The translations under genes were made by a program, and so were the position numbers. The notes beneath the pieces are model-generated. The model saw only the letters and a program-made list of their open reading frames with translations, was not told where the DNA came from and did not search any database. A stretch of DNA of 23,438 nucleotides from Paramarasmius palmivorus. Its lineage: Eukaryota; Basidiomycota; Agaricomycetes; Agaricales; Marasmiaceae. The first letter of the stretch is position 1. Each line of letters begins with the position of its first letter. The DNA lies in assembly GCA_037176845.1 (NCBI GenBank), contig JAYKXP010000352.1:1-23438 (forward strand), given 5' to 3'. This document shows positions 10,915 through 20,889 of this stretch, piece by piece.

Positions 10915-10987
10915 ACCTGAAAATTAAGGAAAGTGGGGTTAGATGGAGATGGTGGTGGTAGAAAGATAAGAGTAGAATGTACCCTAG

Positions 10988-10995
10988 TTATATAG
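10988..10995 (-). promoter_or_regulatory. TATA-like box of the PRXL2-like gene
   Basis: On the minus strand it reads CTATATAA, 74-81 nt before the ATG at 10914. An acceptor-like tttcag ends two nt before that ATG (10917-10922), and a gtacat donor-like site lies at 10982. A 66-nt leader intron is therefore conceivable, but it would begin almost inside the TATA box, so the two readings compete. I prefer the TATA box. Confidence 0.5.
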
Positions 10996-11482
10996 ACTGG
11001 GGCTAGTCGCATGTATTTGGTGAGGCTGTCATCTTGGATTCATTGCTTCTTCCACGTGCACTGAATTCCTTTATCCCTTTTTCCTTTCCTTCCTCTTCCC
11101 GGCCGAACTCTCTTGAATTGCATTTTACCCGTATCGAGCTGAGCTGCATTACCGACTGGATCATGAATCGAGGTGACTCTGAACTTGAAGAAAAGCTTGC
11201 TGTGCGACTGATGATCGTTTTCCAGGAGAAGAAGGCAAGGATTTTTTCCCGCGACCTCAGTCTGGGTCAGCCTGAATTTCGCTTAGCTCTTGCTCAGCTC
11301 TTCACTTTATACACGCTGCTCAAAGCCTCGAGATGACTGTGCGCTCTTGGTACTCCCCTCAAAGAGACAATTTGTCTCGATACGGATACCTTATCTCGGT
11401 CACCGGATTGACAAGCCAAAGGCCCTTTTTGGTTTCAAAGTTACGACCCGGGAGTTCCAAGTTCCCGCTGCTTTAGGAACTC

Positions 11483-11498
11483 GGTGAAGTACTTCACC
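11483..11498. repeat. Perfect 16-bp palindrome
   Basis: GGTGAAGTACTTCACC equals its own reverse complement. Just before it, GAGTTCC (11452-11458) and GGAACTC (11476-11482) form another inverted pair. It could be a dimeric factor site or chance; I know of no assigned binder. Confidence 0.6.
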
Positions 11499-12328
11499 TT
11501 TCAAAGGCAAGATGTTCTCCTGGAGAGTTCTTCTATTCCGGCAGTGCGTAATTTTTTCGAGTTTAGAGCTTCCTTGAACTGATGGTTTCCATACAGCCAC
11601 CATTTCTCTATGAATGAATGATCTCACTCGAGCACCGTTGTCGTCAAGAATCTCCTCGACTTTCGTTATCCATATGTGTTTCATGAATATAGAAGCCAGA
11701 CAACATTCTTCGAGTCCAGTCCAGACACAGGACCAGCGTATGTTTCTGGAGATGAAACATATAAAACTTACCAATACGTGAGCACCATGGAGCTTCTCAT
11801 TGAGGTAATGCGTAGCTCAAGCTTTGAAAAAGTGCAACTATTCCGTTTTCCTACAACACCTGACCCGTTCTCTGCGTCTCTTTCCCAGTCAATCATTCAA
11901 GACAGGGATCCCCACTTCCACACACAAAAAACGGAGTTTTGTTCTGGACCAGAATAGTGCTACCGAGTGCCCAATGCCAGCACGGACCATGTCAACGTTG
12001 TGTTACACATAACGCAAATGCCATCGTTATCCCTTTGTCGCTGGAAGTAAAAGCAGGGTCAAATACCGAGAAGATCACAGTTTTCGCCACAGGAAGAACT
12101 TCTGATGACCCCGATGTACGGGGGATCTCTAAAGGACGTGAGCCTCCTTCACCTTTCCGGCCGAACGATGCGCTGACGCTTTCCCTTATGTAGCAACACT
12201 CGTTCCACGTCAGCAGGCCCACCGAATTTCTAGCAATATTGGCGGTTTTCCTTTCCAGTTTTCACTCCATCTCGGCCGGCTATTTGGATGACAGTGCCTT
12301 GTATACGTGGGTTGAGGCTTTTACCTGA

Positions 12329-12745
12329 CTACAAGCCACTGACCATGACTGTCAGCGCCCAGAACCTCGACTTGGATAGATTCCAATAAGCTACTAAAAT
12401 CATCAAAATGAAGACGGGCCCCGTGACAATGATAAACAATGACGACGCGTAAATAGATAGTGCAATTATTGCAAAAGCCCTAAACTCCGCACCTGCCATT
12501 TTCACCTCTTTGGTTGAAAGTCCGCTCTCCATGATCCACTTCCCATCTCCCTTCGCCCAAACAGACGAGGATGCGAATCCTTCCCCAAAAACTATCACGA
12601 GGATAGGCCAAAGAAGTAGTCGACGGATCTACGAAAGGGCTTATTACTAGGACTAGGCTAGGTGGGCACCTCGGTGATGTACCTCGAACCTATTCCAGGC
12701 AGGCAGCTTGGGATTGAGATCGGAAGTAATTGGGAAGCAGAGACT
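12329..12745 (-). pseudogene. Fragment of a possible membrane-protein gene
   Basis: Two segments join in frame through a 54-nt GT..AG intron (12629-12682): exon-like 12683 to about 12745, and 12329-12628. The join reads NPKLPAWNRFE then IRRLLLWPILVIVFGEGF. A later stretch, FAIIALSIYASSLFIIVTGP followed by VFILMILVAYW, is about 31 hydrophobic residues and could form one or two membrane helices. No start codon or clear upstream exon is visible, and a TAG ends the frame at 12329. I do not recognise the family. The phrase AGAEFRAF loosely recalls a loop of fungal Trk potassium transporters but the rest does not fit. It may be a relic or part of a gene whose other exons I cannot define. Confidence 0.28.
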
Positions 12746-14327
12746 AGATGCATTTCAGTGGCGAAGCTGTTTGACATTGGTATCGGCGAGATCGGCGAAG
12801 AGTCTGTGTTTGGGATGAGAAATGCTGGATCGTCACGATTTTGGGTGTATCTAGATGGCAAGTTTTTCAATGGGAACCCTTTTCACCGTCGGTATTGGAG
12901 GTATCGAGAATAGTGTCGACCCTCGGGTTTGTGGATGAGAGGTGGTGGCGGGGACGTCAGTTAAAGGGATTGTGGAATCAGGGCATTCAGTTGCTGGGCA
13001 TTTACGGGTTCACACTCATGTCAACCAGGCATGATCATCTTCCATTCTTACCGTGGTAGAATGCCAAGCTGATCATCGGTTTACGACCAGGATTAGGTCG
13101 CAAGCATGGGGGTAGAAATTGTCATCTCAACCCACTAATGTCTCTTTCTCGCTTCCCGGTATCTGACATATCACCGCCTACTCTCAGGCGGTGACGGTGT
13201 CGCATCATCGTCCATGACCCAGACCTACCTCTCGACATTACCAAAATCGTCTCAAGGACGACTCTCAAAAAAGGAACAAGGCAATCGATCATCAGCTTAA
13301 ACCGGTATAAGCGAGCCTCAGGTCCGTGGCCAATATGCAGATTCGCGACGATGCTGATGTGGTGTTCTATATATGTGTTTAGGGGGTCAGCTTTGGCGGG
13401 AAATGGGGTTAACATTCAGTTGTAGTACGGGGATAACAATCGGCGGAGTGCCACGATATTGTTGAATTATTGAAACCCCCAATACCGTGGGGGCTGCTAA
13501 AGCATCCGGAGAACATTGGAGCTCTTGGTCGGAAATGTAGAGGCCGCGAATGGTGCGTCTGACCCTCATATAAGCTTTTCGAAGCTATGATTCTGAAAAT
13601 AGGTACAGTCTTGGGTTGGACAAATGGACATGAATGCTGCCTCAATGAGTACACCTGTTATTCTTTCACCATCTCACAGTGGCAGGGTCGGGCAATGTGC
13701 TACTCTACCGTCGACTGATTGATTCCAATTGCAAAATGAAAGCTTCTTGTAAAGGAACTGATGCAATAGGTATCGGTGGAATTTTATCAGGTACACATTC
13801 CAGTCACTTTTACTTGCCATTTTGTTAATGAATCAAGGCGTTGAAATCAATCCAGATTCGGAACGGTATCAACGTGAAGCGGGTGTGAGGCGATCGTCAG
13901 GACTCGGACGCAGTAGTAGAAAGAATTGTTCCCAGAGTACGGAAGCTGGTGTTAAGAAGATGAAGTAGCAAAGTGCCGAAAGGTGAGTATCAGTTCTTTT
14001 CTTCAGTCTCCTTTCACTACTTATTGATAACCACTAGATGGAATGAACTGGCCGCTTTCCGGGCGGAGCTAAGATATCGAATTTGCTACCTCGCTATACA
14101 CCGCTTGCAACAATGGTCCCAACCTCAAGACGGCGAAAATAACTCTGATAATAGGCTTGGAATTTCGGTTCGGTGTTAATTCCCGCCTCTTATCTGCGTC
14201 TATCCTGTCTTTGAACTGGCGAGGCGGTACATTGACAGGCGGAATGGTGCATGTGCGTTATCTCATCGTCATCCTGGCCTGGCAGCTCTTTACACTTCGG
14301 GGATATGAGCCGTATCTCAGCTGAAGC
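12746..14327. other. Gene-poor region
   Basis: About 1.6 kb without a supported gene. A plus-strand open segment (13756-13968) reads FQSLLLAILLMNQGVEINPD and ends in a Lys-rich tail. Just after it, gtgagta at 13982 and ctag at 14037 delimit a typical-looking 50-60 nt intron before an ATG. The pieces do not join into a longer frame, so no gene is called. A 9-bp stem hairpin lies at 13171-13194. Confidence 0.4.
13171..13194. repeat. Hairpin with 9-bp perfect stem
   Basis: TCACCGCCT (13171-13179) and AGGCGGTGA (13186-13194) flank a 6-nt loop. It is in noncoding sequence with no T-run after it; the role is unknown. Confidence 0.5.
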
Positions 14328-14732
14328 TTAGCGCTGGTTGGACCCATGACCAGTCAATTGCCGAGATGCCACTCTTGTCGTCGTTGTCAGTGACCGCGGG
14401 GCTGTCCGTCGATGGCTAGAACATCCACAGCTACTTGACACATCTTTTACATCCTGCTTTACACCCTTCTCTATACCCTTCTCTACAGCTTCCAACAGCA
14501 CATGCGACAGCATTCCGTCTATGTTGTGCATTCTATTCAACAGCCGCCACAAGGCAGTTTCATGATCTTCTAATAGCTCACCTTCCTCTTCCGTCCATTC
14601 ACGTTGTAGCAGGATGGTATCCGCCCCTTTTCCAAGCAGAAGGACGACATAGCCAATGGCCATAACGTCGGGGGCGGTGCGGACAACCGGATGGAAAGTG
14701 ACAGTTAGGCCCACGTTTTTTCTCAGCGTCAA
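14328..14732 (-). CDS. Small hypothetical protein, weakly supported
   Basis: A 134-codon minus-strand frame with an ATG at 14732. The middle has an amphipathic, Glu/Lys/Leu-rich helical look (WTEEEGELLEDHETALWRLL, then LLEAVEKGIEKGVKQDV) and the end is Ser/Thr/Arg-rich. A TATA-like GATAAAAAGG (14798-14807 on the minus strand) lies 66-75 nt upstream, the same spacing seen at the better genes. I do not recognise a family, and no intron is needed. It may equally be a chance frame. Confidence 0.3.
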   Translation of the reverse strand: MTLRKNVGLTVTFHPVVRTAPDVMAIGYVVLLLGKGADTILLQREWTEEEGELLEDHETALWRLLNRMHNIDGMLSHVLLEAVEKGIEKGVKQDVKDVSSSCGCSSHRRTAPRSLTTTTRVASRQLTGHGSNQR

Positions 14733-15261
14733 AGCGGGCGCAGGTCAGCTGGTGTTCTAGGAAATGACCTTTGATTTCTGATGAAAGATTCCAGGATCCT
14801 TTTTATCTTGATTATCCTTATGGTCTCCTGTTAGACCACCCATATTTCCACATCGCAAGGTTCTAAACGTTCAAGGACGGACCCAAAGGAGCTTCTGAAC
14901 TACAAGATTCAGCTTGTGCACCTTGATCTCCTCTCTGGTGAGTTTCGCGCGAATATCTCTCTGATTGAGGCAGTTGTCTTATCAGGTGAATGCACCTCGA
15001 AATTTAGGGCGTTCATGGAAAGGGGGTACGAGCGTCTTTGGCAGGCGTCTATTCAACGTGTTTATCAGCTAACAGGCAGTGTAATGACGAGAGTCATTGC
15101 ATAGCTATGCGTGCTTTGTCCACGCTTTCTCCGCTGAAGTCCCTGTGTTCTTTCTCTTCGTGCCATGTCGTCAATCGACTATAAAAGCCCGGAACACTTG
15201 GGCCAGGTTTTGATAAAAGCCATCGCCCTCGATAGATCATATCACCAGCGCCAACCTACCA
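14733..15261. other. Promoter-side intergenic region before the second zinc-finger gene
   Basis: Contains the TATA box at 15180 and, on the minus strand, the TATA-like box at 14798. A 62-codon plus-strand frame at 14916 has no recognisable motif and I leave it out. Nothing else is seen. Confidence 0.45.
15180..15187 (+). promoter_or_regulatory. TATA box of the zinc-finger gene at 15262
   Basis: TATAAAAG, a near-consensus TATA box, 75-82 nt before the ATG. It is the best core-promoter match in the window. Confidence 0.65.
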
Positions 15262-16431
15262 ATGCCCTACCATGAAGAGACAGGTAGTATCTCTATCTCT
15301 GTAGTAGATACCGAAAGGCACGTTTCAGCATCTCACGACGGTGATTCTTCTAACCTTTCGTGCAGTCCTACATTTGAGGTTTCTGGCTCGTGCAACGACA
15401 CCGGCTCGCCATTTCTGACGGATCCCTTCGTCTTTTTCGATAACTCCCCTCCTGCTATTGACACCTCCGTTCAGTATCCGGTCAACCAATCTTTGCATAG
15501 CCCCGTTTACGATTTCAGTGTCGTGGATGACTTCAGTGCCCTCAGGCTCCATACCGAATCGCAACCTAGTTCCCCACAATCTCCTTATCAACATGACCTC
15601 TCCCCCACGCATTCAGACTACGAGTCAAGCGACAGTAGTTCTCTACACTCACCTGAGCCTACCACTTCACCTTTGACACCCTGGTACACAGGTGATGCTC
15701 TTGCAGTGCCTTATGCCGGAAGAGGACGTCCACTGCAACGTTCTGTGTCATGCCGCCACAGTCCATATGGGAGCAAAGGCAGGGCTCGTTCCCCGAGTAA
15801 TGTGAGCGCTTACTCCGAGGGCACCAGAATATCCATGCCCGTACCACAACACTACCGTTCTCGGTCTCTCAGTGACGCCTCATGCTCATCGCCCAATGGG
15901 ATATTCTCAGATGGAACCTCCTTACTATTGTCACCTCAGGATGCGTTGAGCTTTTCGCGCTACTCATCTCGAGAGCATAGTCCGGCATCATCGCAATATA
16001 GTGACGTTCCTGTGCTTGAGCCATCGTCATCTGACAATGAAGGGCGGTCCTCCGGCAAGTCAAACAGATACCGGACCAAGGTTGGCTCGAAGGCGATACA
16101 GGATGCCAGCGCAAGCCGTCGCAAGAAAGAAGCAAAGTTTTTCTGCGAAGAAGCAGGCTGCTCTTCTTCCTTCACGACCCAGCAAAACTTACTTCGTGAG
16201 TTCGTTCATACTCTACCGCACCCAGTCAATTGACAGTGTCTTCCAGATCACATCAATTCGCACAAAGGCGAGAAGCCTTACCCGTGCAAGAATGCGCCCG
16301 AGTGTCCGAAAAGGTTTGGGACGCCTCATGTCGCGAACAGACACTCCCATTCTTGCCCCAAGGCCAAGAAGATGACGAGTCCGCACACAAACCTGGTCCC
16401 CCCAAACACCTTCTACCGTCATCATGTCTAG
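15262..16431 (+). CDS. Two-finger C2H2-type zinc-finger protein (copy 2)
   Basis: Predicted DNA-binding protein of 372 residues, join(15262..16195,16247..16431), with a 51-nt intron (gtgagt...ttccag). The unspliced frame stops soon after finger 1 begins; splicing restores it. The intron splits the codon for His312 after base one, the same place and phase as in the genes at 89 and 18431. Residues 1-270 are Ser/Pro-rich (for example SPVYDFSVVDDFSALRLHTE), typical of a disordered activation or docking region. A basic patch, SRRKKEAK, precedes finger 1. Finger 1 has Cys295, Cys300, His313 and His317. The linker SHKGEKPYPC is close to the classic TGEKP linker. Finger 2 has Cys325, Cys331, His344 and Cys348 (C2HC). 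The protein ends 24 residues later. A near-consensus TATA box lies 75 nt upstream of the start. The target is unknown. Confidence 0.88.
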
Positions 16432-17498
16432 AGTCCCGGCTAAGATATCGATTATTTCTTCATATTCTTCGCTTTGTTTTAGCTTTCGTGCCCTTGCTTT
16501 CGTTGCCCTTTTTGCTTACACGTTTTATCTCGTCTTTATGACCACTCCGCTCCACGTACTATGTATTGTCTAGACCGCCAGGGTGATACGCGTCTCCCTC
16601 ATATATCCTTTTCTGTATACTTAGCCTGCATTTTAAGATACCCCGCGATACCCTTACTCCACATGCCTACCTTACCTCTCCTGGTTCCTAGTTCCTGGTC
16701 TTGTATACATACACGAGGTCGAATCGAATCGTAATCGTATCATCCTGGTCAAATTCTGGTTTACACACAGTCTTGATTGACTAGAGTGAGAATGAGAAGA
16801 TATGTCCAAGACGCCTGTCGTTATTTTTAAGGTTTGAGGGGCGAATGTCATAGACGTTGACTACCCGCGACGTAGTTTCGAGGTCGTGGTCTTGAACCTA
16901 CAAAGGCCCAATGAGGTGCCAACACCTTACTTCACTATTCCACACTATTCCGTTCAGGGTTGACACGATAGGTGGACCATTTATGATAGATGCTGCTGAT
17001 CGGAACTCGTCAGGATGTGGAGGGACTCCGATGCCCGTTGGTTGCCCAATATGTCGAGATTAAAAGTATTCAAACTTCACGGTAAAATGAACTTTCAATT
17101 GAGCGGCGGTCGGGAACTAGTAGTTGTAAAATGAAGATACTTCGCAGTCGGGCCCAGTTGCCAAGTGTCGACGGCCGAATTCAGAGGTATTTAGCCTTTT
17201 ATGGATAATTTTTTGCGCTTCAACAGCTGTTTGTACAGCAGCCTAAGAGTGAACCACATGTACTGACGTCGGCGAAGTTGTGAGGGTCCGTGGAGGCGTT
17301 TGAAGGGCCAAAGATACTCGCAGGGACAATGAGATACCTTTTTGGCTGAGCGCATGATGAGCTTGGAAATGTCCGCCGGAAAAACGAGACACAGGAATCT
17401 GAGCGCCTCGTGCCCAGCATGTGTTTTCGGACCGCTAGCGCCGTTAGCTGTGCATCTTGAAATCCTGCCGGCGCGACGTGGCACTGGCATGCGTCCGT

Positions 17499-17519
17499 CA
17501 ATGACATGACATGTCATTG
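17499..17519. repeat. 21-nt palindrome with single-base centre
   Basis: Arms CAATGACATG and CATGTCATTG are perfect reverse complements around one A (17509). It contains facing TGACA/TGTCA units of the type bound by TALE homeodomain proteins. Whether a factor binds here is unknown. Confidence 0.6.
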
Positions 17520-18041
17520 TCAAGGAGAAAGCCTCAAAAAACTCCTTTTTTTCATGAACATCATCCACGTCTCCTTAGGGTCTAGCGCATCAAAGCTTAT
17601 CGCCACAAATCCTTGAGATGGCCCATTCGGAAGGACACGAGGAGTTCTGAGAAAATTCACGTAGTTGTGTTTCAGGACAAGATGCTTCGTTCTAGTCATC
17701 GTGAGTCTCTCTTCATCAATAAAGCTTTACTGAAACGTAGGTCGTTCAGGTTCGCAGATTTCGACTATTCTTCAGGACTGCGCATCACCTTGATCAGATG
17801 TATCAATTTCGTTCGGGCTTTGGCCCCAACTGAGGCGACGCCTCGCCGCCAAAAAATACAACAATTCTTGAAAGAGGTACCATTACGAAAATTCCCTTTC
17901 CCCAAATCCTGGCTCGCATTTGAGCCTGCTGTATCGTGTACATATCTGGCTCGTATTCTGGCTTTTAGCCCGTGCCTGCTGTTTCTGTCAACGATGCCCG
18001 CTTCCTCCGCATTGGGCAGACTATCACGCTCCTTTGCGGCT

Positions 18042-18064
18042 AAAGGTTGCCTATAGCAACCTTT
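18042..18064. repeat. Hairpin with 9-bp perfect stem and T-run
   Basis: AAAGGTTGC (18042-18050) and GCAACCTTT (18056-18064) enclose a 5-nt loop, and the T-run continues to 18066. It resembles a bacterial-style terminator in shape only. In a fungal nuclear genome I give it no function. It is not part of a tRNA fold that I can draw. Confidence 0.5.
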
Positions 18065-18430
18065 TTGGCACAAAAACCCTTGAGCGCTCCGTGGTAGGCT
18101 TTGATTGTGGTTGTCGCTTTAGGCTCGGCGATCGGAGAACAACTCAACCGCTGCAATGTCCCCAGAACCTTCTGTGTTCTTGATTCAATGCATTCAAGCC
18201 TCCGAGTCCAAGTTCCCGAGTTCGTTTCTCGTGACCTATATCTGGTTTTGGGCCCACAGCATAACAGCATATGTAGGCGTGATCTGGATTGATCTCCTCT
18301 GTTAAAAGGCCCACAGAAGTTATCTTTCTCTCTCCTACCACCTTCCACACTTTTATTCGGTCACTCCGCTTCCTTTTTACATTCCTAGCCCGTTTTATAC
18401 CTTCCGTTCTTTTCTCCTATCCATTCTCCG

Positions 18431-19774
18431 ATGCAAGGGGGGCTGCACGAGAGACGGCCTAGTTTTGTCCTGACTTCTCCTAATGGTGACGCGTATGTGT
18501 CTGCTCATACTCCATGTCACAATTGATTCACCACAGGATTATAGGGAGACACTCCAGGACAGTCTATTTGATCCCTCACAATTCGATCCCCCACAATTCG
18601 ATCCAGATGCATTGTCTGAACTGGCGCATCTACCTTCGTTCTCGAATGACTCGGGCGATGATACAGACAGCTATCTTACTTCATACCATCGTCCGCCTTC
18701 AGCCATGTCATCCCCTACTCGTTTGACTCCGAGCATGTCTAGCCTAGGCCTCGCAACTGAGGTCTTCGCTACTGCATCATTTGAGTCACACGTGCCCGGT
18801 ACCGCAGCCATTGGAATGATGGCGAGTGATAGAAAGCCGCCACAGATCCAAACAAACTTGCCCTCTTTCCAATCCCCTTATTCTTCCTCGACCGGAGGTA
18901 TTACCTCTGCATCAACGCAATTCTCCTCGTGGCTTCCCACTCCAGTTACTCCGTCTGTGCCGGGCACTGTTCCTCCAAACTTCCTTCGTCTCGATAAAGT
19001 TGATGACGTCGCATTGAATCCGGCACTCTTTCGTAATGGAGTGTACGACGAGGATACGGTCAATCCAGCTGCTCTACGTTTTGATTCCCAAGGTCGTGGT
19101 CGAGGACTTGTACCTCCTCCTCCTGGTTGTAGACGTCGTCCACGCTCCCTAAGCGTCGATCATAGACGCCGGGACGTTCCTTTCAGCATTGGCTACTACA
19201 GTCATTCGGTCTTCAATTCTCCAGGCGCATTAGGATCGCATATTGGGCCCTCTCAGTACAATGCCCAAGCTGCTTCTCCAGGGATAGGTCCAAATGTCAA
19301 CACTTTTACGGGATCCCTCTTGTTCACTGGTTCATCATTTGAAGCATCTGCTGATGATGATCAGAATCGCAGTGTGACTCAGATAGAGTTGGAGGATGGT
19401 GGTGTACTTGGCCTGGAATTCGAGTTTTCAACCGGTGATACGGGCAACGTTCAGCGTCGGACCATTGCGTCTGATGACGTCCTGAAGGCTAGTAAGAAGC
19501 GGCGCAAAGACTCTAGTCAAGGGGAGTTCAAATGCCATATCTGCTCTCAAGACTTTACAGCAAGGCACAACTTGGCCAGTACGTCTTTTTTTCAATTGGT
19601 TTTCTGAAAATCAGATACTGATTTACGACTACAGATCACATTAATGCCCATCTGGGGATCAAACGCTTTGAATGTCCGCATTGCCACAAGCATTACACTA
19701 CTAAACATGTCCTGGATCGTCACATGAAGACTGCTGTGGGGTGCAGGAAAGCTAGGACAGCGCCCAGGACCTAG
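18431..19774 (+). CDS. Two-finger C2H2-type zinc-finger protein (copy 3)
   Basis: Predicted DNA-binding protein of 411 residues, join(18431..18492,18545..19578,19635..19774), introns of 52 and 56 nt. I start at the ATG at 18431 because the short first exon (MQGGLHERRPSFVLTSPNGD) joins in frame when the acceptor is ...gattatag at 18544. The open frame from 18483 reads straight through this gtatgt intron and is less likely. The second intron splits the Asn366 codon in phase 1, as in copies 1 and 2. Residues 20-335 are Ser/Pro/Asp-rich with a short repeat (SQFDPPQFDP). A basic patch, KKRRKDSS, precedes finger 1 (Cys351, Cys354, His367, His371). The linker is HLGIKRF. Finger 2 has Cys379, Cys382, His395 and Cys402, with an unusually wide His-x6-Cys end. 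The protein ends 9 residues on. Confidence 0.85.
18577..18606 (+). repeat. 15-bp tandem duplication inside the zinc-finger gene
   Basis: CACAATTCGATCC followed by two bases occurs twice in a row (18577-18591, 18592-18606) and encodes the doubled QFDPP/QFDPD. It keeps the frame and so lengthens the acidic/Pro stretch by five residues. Confidence 0.7.
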
Positions 19775-20204
19775 CCGATGACGTTCTTCCGAATCCGCTC
19801 TCAACTCAATGGTATAGTTATGGTATAAATTTCTTCTTTAATGATGGTTACGATATGCTCTTATGATGATAATGCACCGCTTGGATGGATGCTCTCTGTG
19901 AGAGCCTAATTATGGACCTTCTGTTAATGTCTAATTGCTCTGCATTTTGCTTTCGAAGTTCGCACCTGTTTTCACAGCCATTTTTACAGCACGAAGTCAC
20001 GGACCCATTATACACCTTTTTCCCTTCAAGCTAACCTCATACATATAAATGTTTCCCTGGAACACAGCCTGTAGCCCCCCTGTAGTTATTTGGACTTGTC
20101 AAATCAAATGTGCATTGGTCGAACTAGCCAAACCATTACTCGTGATTCTGTATACGTGACCTAAGTGGGAGTATTCGCTAGCACTCACCGCACTCACTGG
20201 CACC
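19775..20204. other. 3' flank of zinc-finger copy 3 and promoter-like duplicated block
   Basis: The first 150 nt are AT-rich 3' flank. From about 19938 the sequence is related, in the same orientation, to 22925 onward (see the repeat entries). A TATA-like tataaat lies at 20044-20050, about 155 nt before the ATG at 20205. Confidence 0.5.
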
Positions 20205-20220
20205 ATGTTCGACCTAGCAA
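19938..20220 (+). repeat. Diverged direct duplication, copy D1
   Basis: By eye it aligns with 22925-23255. Shared anchors in the same order include CGCACCT, TTCACAGCC, ACACCTTTT, CCTGT, TCAAATCAAATG/ATATCAAATGGG, ACTAGCCAA(A/G)CCATT and GACCTA/GAACCTAGAG. The block is promoter-like and leads into an ATG followed by a Phe-Asp-Leu codon run in both copies. Divergence is high, so the duplication is old. Confidence 0.6.
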
Positions 20221-20375
20221 CGCAAACACTCAACCAATATGTCGTCTACGGTCTTTGCTTTGCTATGTACCAATCACCACCTATAATCGCCTCGGATTCG
20301 TCCTCTCGACTTTCGCCGTCTCAAGCTCAATCTCGAACATGCAATAGGTTCTGGTGTGTCGCCGTCTCTCTCTAG
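20205..20375 (+). CDS. Short open frame of the duplicated unit D1, perhaps a relic
   Basis: A 56-codon frame starting MFDLATQTLNQYVVYG, then a Ser-rich part (IIASDSSSRLSPSQAQSR), ending VAVSL. The Phe-Asp-Leu near the start and the Ser-rich run match, in order, the frame that starts at 23227 (SPFDLGCR, then ATSSSSSSLDIERR). This hints that both are 5' parts of paralogous genes. No following exon is clear. A later plus-strand frame (to 20758) is Lys/Ser/Thr-rich and could be a remnant of the same gene. No domain is recognised. Confidence 0.3.
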   Translation: MFDLATQTLNQYVVYGLCFAMYQSPPIIASDSSSRLSPSQAQSRTCNRFWCVAVSL

Positions 20376-20889
20376 TGTTTGTCTGCTATTAAGTTGTTGC
20401 GCCGGGGCTGGGATTCATTAGCGAGGTCGATATATTTCATGCATATAACCATGCATATTGTTGGCGGTTTAAGAGTGGTTGCAGGGATCGGTGACGTGTC
20501 GAGGTGCGAATATGCTTTACGCCTTCTGAGGACTCTAGTGCTGATTCTTGCTTTTGTACAGGTATCTTCTCGTATTTACTATGCTTCAGAGTCATATCCC
20601 AAGTCTCAAAAGGCACCAAGAAAACGAAAGCTCCGAACACCCCAAGAAGCAGCGCTAGTTCTACAACGTCTGCTCTTTGTCCACCGCACTCACTGTGCGA
20701 CTCACGCCGGGTTAAGCTGACTCGGGCAGCGGAGGAGACGAGCCTTTCCCGTCCTTGACGGTTGAAATCTTTTGGGTTTAAACGAGGCGGTTACACAAGG
20801 GCAGTCGGTGAGTGAAGACACCCATGCCTCTGCGTAAACTCCAACTCACTATCTGTAATAGACGGTGAGGAAACCTGAAACATCGTTGT

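Larger units (their letters stand above)
10915..12328. other. Gene-poor region upstream of the PRXL2-like gene
   Basis: About 1.4 kb. A plus-strand frame from 11034 (or its internal ATG at 11164) reads MNRGDSELEEKLAVRLMIVF and ends at 11336. It is coding-like in composition but has no family match I know and no supporting introns, so I do not call it a gene. The 16-bp palindrome at 11483-11498 and its flanking GAGTTCC/GGAACTC pair lie here. I see nothing else. Confidence 0.45.
16432..18430. other. Region between zinc-finger copies 2 and 3, no supported gene
   Basis: About 2 kb. It begins with the pyrimidine-rich 3' flank of copy 2. Open frames of 125 codons (minus, 17191-17568), 147 codons (plus, 17613-18056) and about 100 codons (minus, 18040-18348) show no domain, signal or plausible splicing, and I do not call them. 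Two strong inverted repeats (17499-17519 and 18042-18064) are listed separately. The last 90 nt before 18431 are pyrimidine-rich without a clean TATA box. Confidence 0.45.

Noticed and set aside
12329..12628. Assignment of the membrane-like fragment to Trk potassium transporters
   Set aside because: Only a short phrase (AGAEFRAF) is similar; the flanking residues and order do not fit.
18042..18066. tRNA arm or bacterial-type terminator
   Set aside because: No cloverleaf or B-box partner can be drawn, and rho-independent termination is not used in fungal nuclei.
17191..18348. Open frames of 100-147 codons on both strands
   Set aside because: No start context, domain or consistent splicing; they overlap one another on opposite strands.
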